Assembly (NCBI GenBank): GCA_031259485.1
Contig: JAIRLH010000092.1
Span: forward strand, 1-10,007
DNA length: 10,007 bases
Source: Elusimicrobiota bacterium
GTDB taxonomy: Bacteria; Elusimicrobiota; Elusimicrobia; Elusimicrobiales; Elusimicrobiaceae
Direction: 5' to 3'
The notes under the pieces were generated by a model. It did not search any database and had not been told where the DNA came from. It saw only the letters and a list, made by a program, of their open reading frames with translations. Each line of letters begins with the position of its first letter. Positions within the stretch are counted from its first letter, which is position 1. This document shows positions 5,920 to 10,007 of the stretch, one piece after another. A program made the translations under genes and the position numbers.

Positions 5920-7797
5920 TCAGACTTGCCTTTTAGTGCGGCGCAGAACGTTGATATAATATACGGGCCGCCTGTCTTCCCACTTCTTTTTTATGCCGTG
6001 GAACTCCGTCTCGAAACCGGGAAAAATAAAATCAAAAAGCTCGCTCATCTTGAGAAACTTCATCATGCCGCTGCGCGCGTCCGGGAAGCGCTCTCCCGGC
6101 ATTATCAGCGGTATCCCGGGCGGGTAAGGCAGTATCATGAAAACCGATATACGTCCCGGCGCGGCGTCAAGGCGCACATATTCGCTTTTACCCTCGGCAA
6201 GGCCGTAATAGGCTTTGTGCGGAGCAATGGCCTGCTGCGGCAGTTCGCTGTGAAGGCGGCTTGCGGCGTCAACGATATCATGGCGCAGCTGGAATAGATG
6301 CATCTGCTCGCACAAGTCCCTCAGGCCGGCATGCGGCGGATAGTATTCTTTGTAAAAATTTTCCAAATCCGGGAATACCTTAAAAAGCGGCGCGTTGATA
6401 TCGTACAGTTTTTTAAATTCCGAAAGCGCGCGTATAAGATTGTCGGTTTTGCGTATCTCCGTCCCTGGAGCGAACAGGAAAAGAATACTGTAAAACCCAG
6501 TCTTCTCGGGAACTATGCCGCGCGAGCGCAAAAATTTGCCCAGCACGCCCGCAGGTATGCCAAAAAGCGCAGTTTTGCCGTCCCCGCCTATGCCGGGCGT
6601 AAGCAGCGTGACTTTAAGCGGGTCAAGCAAAATATCGTCGTCTGCGCCCATGTCAAAGCCGTGCCAGTTCTGAGCGGGTTTCAACGCCCACTGCTCCGGC
6701 GATTTGGTGCGGGTTTTGACATCGGGCTGCAGCACTTTGAACCACCAGTCGCCGCGCCGCGCCAGCCGCGCGCTTTTGCGCTGCATATAGGAGCGGAAGT
6801 AAACGGCTTCCTCAATGGCGTTGTCAATAAGGCGGTAGCCGTTCTGCTTCATTATGCCCGCGCTCGCGTCAAGCGTGGCGAACATCGGGTAAAAGGGAGA
6901 CGTGCTTGCGTGCATCTGGTGCGCTTCAACAAGGCCCTGCATATCAAGCGTTTTTCTGCCAGTGCCCTGCCTAAAGTGCAGCATGCTGCCCTGCGAGAAA
7001 GCAAAAAGCAGTTTATGCGTGGACTGCGTGGCAAACACCGGCGGCATATGCAGCCCGCGGCGGCGGCGGAAAGGGCTCATGGCGTAGCGCTTTTCATAAA
7101 ACGGATGGAAGGCGCCGTAAGGGAACCAGGCCTCGTCAAAGTGCATGAAATGCGTCAAATCCGCCATGGCTGCGGATATTTTATCCGCATTATACAAAAA
7201 TCCGTCATAAGTGGAATTCGTCAAAACAGTCAGCCGCACTTTGCGCGCTTTTTTGGCTTTTATCAGGCGGCTTTCGTTTATTTTAGCGCGGATTGCTTCT
7301 TTTCTAAACTCGCTCTGCGGTACGGGGCCTATAAGGCCGTAGCGGTTGCCCAGCGGGCGCAGATAAATTGGTATGGCCTCGTTCATGATAATGGCGTGCA
7401 TTATTGATTTGTGGCAGTTGCGCCCCACAAGCACCACATCGCCCGGGGCTACGGTAGTAAAAAACACCACTTTATTTGCCGTTGAGGTGCCGTTAAGCAC
7501 GAAGAAAGTCGTATCCGCGCCGTAGATTTCCGCCGCGTCGCGCTCGGCCGCCTGAGCGGGGCCTTCGTGTTCTAAAATAGAGCCCATTTCCGCCGCGCTG
7601 CTGGAAATATCGGCCGCCCATATATTGGGCCCGAAGAATTTTTTGATATCGCGCCCGATTGCGCTGTAATCCAGCGCCGCGCCGCCGCTGTGGCCCGGGG
7701 TGCTCCACATCTGCTTTTTCGCGGAAGCGAATTTTTTTAAAGCTCTGTAAAACGGGGGCAGCTTCTCGGGCGGGACGCAGCCGCTGTCTTTTGCCAT
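5920..7797 (-). CDS. Orn/Lys/Arg decarboxylase (PLP, fold type I), lacking the N-terminal wing domain
   Basis: 625 residues. It is a cytoplasmic PLP enzyme that removes CO2 from a basic amino acid to give a polyamine or its precursor, consuming a proton. Landmarks in order: TPGHSGGAA (33-41), FFGPN (54-58) and LEHEGP (75-80) of the family N-terminus; NGTSTANK (102-109); NCHKS (127-131), whose His stacks on PLP; FDEAW (220-224), whose Asp contacts the pyridine nitrogen; and STHKLL (259-264) with Lys262 as the Schiff-base lysine. The C-terminal domain has NWHGF, LDPLKVTLLTPG, PYPPGIPLIMPGE (557-569) and FPGFETEFHG. The sequence follows E. coli CadA/AdiA along the catalytic and C-terminal domains, but starts directly at the core. 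It lacks the roughly 130-residue receiver-like wing of those 715-755-residue enzymes. Arginine versus lysine versus ornithine cannot be settled. GGAGGAGG (complement of 7808-7815) about ten bases upstream supports the start. No antiporter gene is adjacent. Confidence 0.9.
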   Translation of the reverse strand: MAKDSGCVPPEKLPPFYRALKKFASAKKQMWSTPGHSGGAALDYSAIGRDIKKFFGPNIWAADISSSAAEMGSILEHEGPAQAAERDAAEIYGADTTFFVLNGTSTANKVVFFTTVAPGDVVLVGRNCHKSIMHAIIMNEAIPIYLRPLGNRYGLIGPVPQSEFRKEAIRAKINESRLIKAKKARKVRLTVLTNSTYDGFLYNADKISAAMADLTHFMHFDEAWFPYGAFHPFYEKRYAMSPFRRRRGLHMPPVFATQSTHKLLFAFSQGSMLHFRQGTGRKTLDMQGLVEAHQMHASTSPFYPMFATLDASAGIMKQNGYRLIDNAIEEAVYFRSYMQRKSARLARRGDWWFKVLQPDVKTRTKSPEQWALKPAQNWHGFDMGADDDILLDPLKVTLLTPGIGGDGKTALFGIPAGVLGKFLRSRGIVPEKTGFYSILFLFAPGTEIRKTDNLIRALSEFKKLYDINAPLFKVFPDLENFYKEYYPPHAGLRDLCEQMHLFQLRHDIVDAASRLHSELPQQAIAPHKAYYGLAEGKSEYVRLDAAPGRISVFMILPYPPGIPLIMPGERFPDARSGMMKFLKMSELFDFIFPGFETEFHGIKKKWEDRRPVYYINVLRRTKRQV

Positions 7798-7815
7798 TTT
7801 TTATTATCCTCCTCC

Positions 7816-7919
7816 GCTTTCGCGGCGCGCGTAAAAAGCACAGGAAAAATTATAGTAAAATATAGGGGTATTTGGATATACAAGAGTTGCGCCGCAACCC
7901 TTATAAGGAGGCTTTTGTT
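7816..7919. promoter_or_regulatory. Divergent control region between decarboxylase and rfbF
   Basis: For the decarboxylase (- strand) a perfect TATAAT lies on the complement of 7849-7854. For rfbF (+ strand) TATAGT (7851-7856) or TAAAAT (7856-7861) can serve as -10. No good -35 box is seen for either. The two -10 elements overlap, so the promoters may compete. In the rfbF leader GTTGC (7886-7890), loop GCC, GCAAC (7894-7898) forms a small hairpin. It ends seven bases before the strong ribosome binding site AAGGAGG (7905-7911). Confidence 0.4.
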
Positions 7920-8696
7920 ATGAAAGTAGTTCTGCTTGCCGGCGGTATGGGTACGAGGATATCTGAGGAATCACACCTCAAACCGAAACCCATGATAGGC
8001 ATAGGCGATAAGCCTATCCTCTGGCATATAATGAAAATTTACTCGCATTACGGCTTTAATGATTTCATAATACTCATGGGTTATAAAAGTTATATAATAA
8101 AAGAATATTTTGCAGATTACTTCCTGCATAACTGCGACTTAAAAATAGATTTGGCCACCAATACCGTTGAGACGCTCAACCACAAAGCCGAGCCGTGGAA
8201 AATAACCCTTCTTGACACCGGCCTGTACGCCATGACGGGCGCGCGCATCAAAAAAGCAAAAGACTACATAGGAAACGAGCCGTTCATGCTCACTTACGGC
8301 GACGGCGTGGCGGATATAGACCTTAAAGCCCTGCTGGCCGCGCATCAAAAAAGCGGCAAAGCGGCCACTCTTACCACCGTGCAGCCCGATGGGCGCTTCG
8401 GAGCACTGAATATTGCGGCCGACGGCATGGTAAAATCCTTTGAAGAAAAGCCGCACGGCGAAGGCGGCTGGATAAACGGAGGATTTTTCGTGCTGGAGCC
8501 GGAAATTTTTGACTATATCCCGGCGGGCGAAGGCGTCGTCTGGGAGCGCGGCCCGCTTGAAGGCCTTGTAAAAGACGGCAAACTTAATTCCTACAAACAT
8601 TCTGGGTTCTGGAAGCCGATGGACGCCTTGCGCGATAAAATCATGCTTGAAGAATTGTGGCAAAGCGGCAAAGCGCCGTGGAAAGTGTGGGATTAA
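7920..8696 (+). CDS. rfbF: Glucose-1-phosphate cytidylyltransferase
   Basis: 258 residues, the normal length of RfbF. It joins CTP and alpha-D-glucose 1-phosphate to give CDP-glucose and pyrophosphate, the first step to CDP-linked 3,6-dideoxyhexoses and related O-antigen or capsule sugars. The nucleotidyltransferase fold shows LAGGMGTR (6-13) for CTP binding, KPKPMIGIGDKPILWHIM (21-38) with the catalytic lysines, YGDG (126-129) with the metal-binding Asp, FEEKP (174-178), NGGFF (186-190) and WKPMD (231-235). The frame is open for 16 more codons upstream from a TTG. ATG 7920 is chosen because it has AAGGAGG eight bases upstream and gives the typical family N-terminus MKVVLLAGG. The stop is two bases before the start of rfbG, its pathway partner. 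Confidence 0.95.
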   Translation: MKVVLLAGGMGTRISEESHLKPKPMIGIGDKPILWHIMKIYSHYGFNDFIILMGYKSYIIKEYFADYFLHNCDLKIDLATNTVETLNHKAEPWKITLLDTGLYAMTGARIKKAKDYIGNEPFMLTYGDGVADIDLKALLAAHQKSGKAATLTTVQPDGRFGALNIAADGMVKSFEEKPHGEGGWINGGFFVLEPEIFDYIPAGEGVVWERGPLEGLVKDGKLNSYKHSGFWKPMDALRDKIMLEELWQSGKAPWKVWD

Positions 8697-8698
8697 AC

Positions 8699-9781
8699 AT
8701 GTCCGGCTTCTACAAAAACAAACGCGTTTTTATAACGGGCCACACGGGCTTCAAAGGCGCGTGGCTGGCCGCCGCGCTGCTTGATACCGGCGCGCAAATA
8801 AAGGGTTATGCGCTGGCGCCGAACACAGAGCCTTCGCTTTATAATCTGCTGGGACTGGCGCGGAAAATGGAAAGCGTCATAGCCGATATACGCGACGGCG
8901 AAAGACTGGCAAAAGAAATCGCTTCATTCAGGCCGGATATAATTTTGCACCTGGCCGCTCAGCCTTTGGTGAGGCTTTCCTACGCCGAGCCGGTTTTGAC
9001 TTACAGCACTAATGTTATGGGTACGCTCAATGTTTTTGAAGCCGCGCGAAGGACGGCGGATGTGCGTGCCGTCGTTAATATTACCAGCGACAAATGCTAT
9101 GAAAACCGCGAAACCAGCCAGCCTTACAAAGAAACCGACCCAATGGGCGGCTTTGACCCTTACAGCAGCAGCAAAGGCATGTCGGAGCTGTTGACGGCTT
9201 CTTACCGCAATTGCTACTTTAATCCCAAAGATTACGGGCGCGCGCACCAGGTCGGGCTGGCCTCGTGCCGCGCGGGCAATGTAATTGGCGGGGGGGATTA
9301 CGCGCTTGACAGAATAGCGCCCGACTGCGCGCGCGCTATCAGCCAAAATAAAGAAATAGTTCTGCGCAATCCAAAAGCCACGCGTCCGTGGCAGCACGTG
9401 CTGGAGCCGCTTTTCGGGTACTTGCTTGTCGCGCAAAAATTGTACGGCGGCCCGCAGGCCGCGCAAGGGTGGAACTTCGGCCCCGAGCCGGAGGATATAA
9501 GAACTGTTGAGGACTTGGCCAAAAAATTTACAGCCGTCTGGGGACGCGGCAATTATATTTTGCAGCCCGACGCAAAACTGCACGAAGCCAAATTGCTGCA
9601 TCTTGACATCACAAAAGCCAAAACGCAGCTTGGCTGGCGGCCCGTTTACGATTTTGACAAAGCAGTAGCGGCAACGGCCCAATGGTACAAAAACTTCTAC
9701 GCGGGGGAAGACATTTGCCAGTTCACTCTTGCACAGATAGGGGAATATAAGAAAGTATATAGTAAGGCCATACCCATTTGA
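8699..9781 (+). CDS. rfbG: CDP-glucose 4,6-dehydratase
   Basis: 360 residues, typical for RfbG. It turns CDP-glucose into CDP-4-dehydro-6-deoxyglucose with bound NAD+, and is a short-chain dehydrogenase of the extended type. Evidence: the Rossmann motif ITGHTGFKG (12-20), HLAAQPLVR (84-92), the catalytic TSDKCYEN (129-136), and YSSSK (155-159) with the catalytic Tyr155 and Lys159. RAGNVIGGGD (191-200) and RPWQHVLEP (229-237) are signatures of the CDP-glucose dehydratases. The frame is open upstream into rfbF, but ATG 8699 matches the family N-terminus (GFYKNKRVFITG). It lies two bases after the rfbF stop; with no clear ribosome binding site, coupling to rfbF translation is likely. Genes for the later steps, such as rfbH, are not in the window, so the final sugar cannot be named. 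Confidence 0.95.
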   Translation: MSGFYKNKRVFITGHTGFKGAWLAAALLDTGAQIKGYALAPNTEPSLYNLLGLARKMESVIADIRDGERLAKEIASFRPDIILHLAAQPLVRLSYAEPVLTYSTNVMGTLNVFEAARRTADVRAVVNITSDKCYENRETSQPYKETDPMGGFDPYSSSKGMSELLTASYRNCYFNPKDYGRAHQVGLASCRAGNVIGGGDYALDRIAPDCARAISQNKEIVLRNPKATRPWQHVLEPLFGYLLVAQKLYGGPQAAQGWNFGPEPEDIRTVEDLAKKFTAVWGRGNYILQPDAKLHEAKLLHLDITKAKTQLGWRPVYDFDKAVAATAQWYKNFYAGEDICQFTLAQIGEYKKVYSKAIPI

Positions 9782-9830
9782 TTCTCCCCCGATTAGAGGG
9801 AGTACCCGCGGCAGCGGGGGTAGGGGTAAA
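9782..9830. repeat. GC-rich palindromic element after rfbG
   Basis: Just after the rfbG stop, CCCCC (9786-9790) faces GGGGG (9816-9820). Inside, CCCGC (9805-9809), loop GGCA, GCGGG (9814-9818) forms a tight hairpin, and GGGGTAGGGG follows. It lies where an rfbG terminator could be, but no T run follows (TAAATGG). Its build, two C/G-rich inverted pairs in tandem, resembles the elements at 49-80 and 737-786. Confidence 0.45.
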
Positions 9831-9876
9831 TGGTCGTTGCAGTGTTGTTATAAATAAAAGCAATAACAACGATATA

Positions 9877-9931
9877 TCCTCCCGCGGCACTTCGTGCCAC
9901 TTGCCCCGAAGAAGGCGGAATTAACGGCGGG
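9877..9931. repeat. Intergenic palindromic element, copy B (inverted relative to copy A)
   Basis: GGCAC (9886-9890), loop TTC, GTGCC (9894-9898) is a perfect hairpin, and CCCGC (9881-9885) can also pair with GCGGG (9927-9931) to close a larger structure. On the - strand the core reads AAGTGGCACGAAGTGCCGCG followed by GGAGGATAT. This shares with copy A (737-786) the order GTGG, stem, GAA loop, stem, CGGG-rich, TAT, but with a different stem sequence that still pairs. Confidence 0.5.
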
Positions 9932-9959
9932 AAATTATTTTGGAGAAACGTCAAATATT

Positions 9960-10007
9960 ATGGAAAATTTATTGCGGAAGTCAGTCAAGGCCCTCGGGCG
10001 CAGGTAT
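9960..10007 (+). CDS. N-terminus of an unidentified protein (partial)
   Basis: ATG 9960 opens a frame that runs to the window edge, reading MENLLRKSVKALGRRY. A possible ribosome binding site GGAG lies at 9942-9945, 14 bases upstream, which is rather far. The basic amphipathic start does not identify a family. By position it could continue the CDP-sugar or polysaccharide cluster, but the 178-base palindromic gap after rfbG leaves this open. With only sixteen codons, the frame may also be a chance one. Confidence 0.35.
   Translation, partial: MENLLRKSVKALGRRY

Noticed and set aside
6298..7407. Long open frame (369 codons) on the + strand opposite the decarboxylase
   Set aside because: It lies wholly antisense to a gene with clear catalytic motifs. 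Its product is rich in Arg, His and Ala without recognisable domains, as expected from a mirrored frame in GC-rich coding sequence.
8657..8698. Upstream extension of rfbG into rfbF
   Set aside because: The extra 14 residues are not part of the family N-terminus, and ATG 8699 lies properly just after the rfbF stop.

Overview
The window looks like chromosomal DNA from a Gram-negative-type bacterium of roughly 50% GC with dense, short-spaced genes. An Elusimicrobiota (Elusimicrobium-like) source is my best guess. It rests on the stand-alone PilE-like pilin with a Cys-rich tail, the general gene style and the many small intergenic palindromes. This is inference from family style, not a proven assignment. 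No phage, transposase, CRISPR array or rRNA is visible.

Layout, left to right. (1) The last codons of a + strand gene (1-36) converge on a type IV pilin-like gene (88-615, -) that has a consensus -35 box upstream. (2) A palindrome-bearing intergenic stretch (641-948) is followed by a concentrative nucleoside transporter (949-2193, -). (3) A short divergent promoter region leads to a yajQ-family gene (2299-2793, +) and, one base later, a secreted TPR-repeat protein (2795-4057, +). (4) A near-consensus extended -10 promoter drives tRNA-Leu(GAG) (4213-4293, +). Only 45 bases later comes a membrane protein of the CNNM/CorC 'hemolysin' family (4339-5859, +), whose C-terminus is a PTS EIIA domain of the PtsN/fructose type instead of the usual CorC/HlyC domain. 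(5) Converging on it is a PLP-dependent Orn/Lys/Arg decarboxylase (5920-7797, -) that lacks the N-terminal wing domain. (6) Divergent from the decarboxylase is a nucleotide-sugar pair, rfbF (7920-8696, +) and rfbG (8699-9781, +), which makes CDP-4-dehydro-6-deoxyglucose for surface polysaccharide. (7) A palindrome-rich 178-base gap precedes the first 16 codons of another + strand gene (9960-10007).

Most of the content is unconnected housekeeping and envelope functions: surface fibre or pseudopilus, nucleoside uptake, periplasmic TPR scaffold, divalent-cation family membrane protein, amino-acid decarboxylation, and O-antigen or capsule sugar synthesis. Two things stand out. One is the CNNM-CBS-EIIA fusion: it keeps the phospho-accepting His but has Gln at the usual second active-site His, and it may be expressed by read-through from a tRNA promoter without a visible ribosome binding site. 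The other is a set of intergenic palindromes, two of which share a conserved frame around different but self-complementary stems.

Starts for the TPR gene, rfbF and rfbG were moved downstream of the longest open frames, on the basis of signal peptide, Shine-Dalgarno or family N-terminus.
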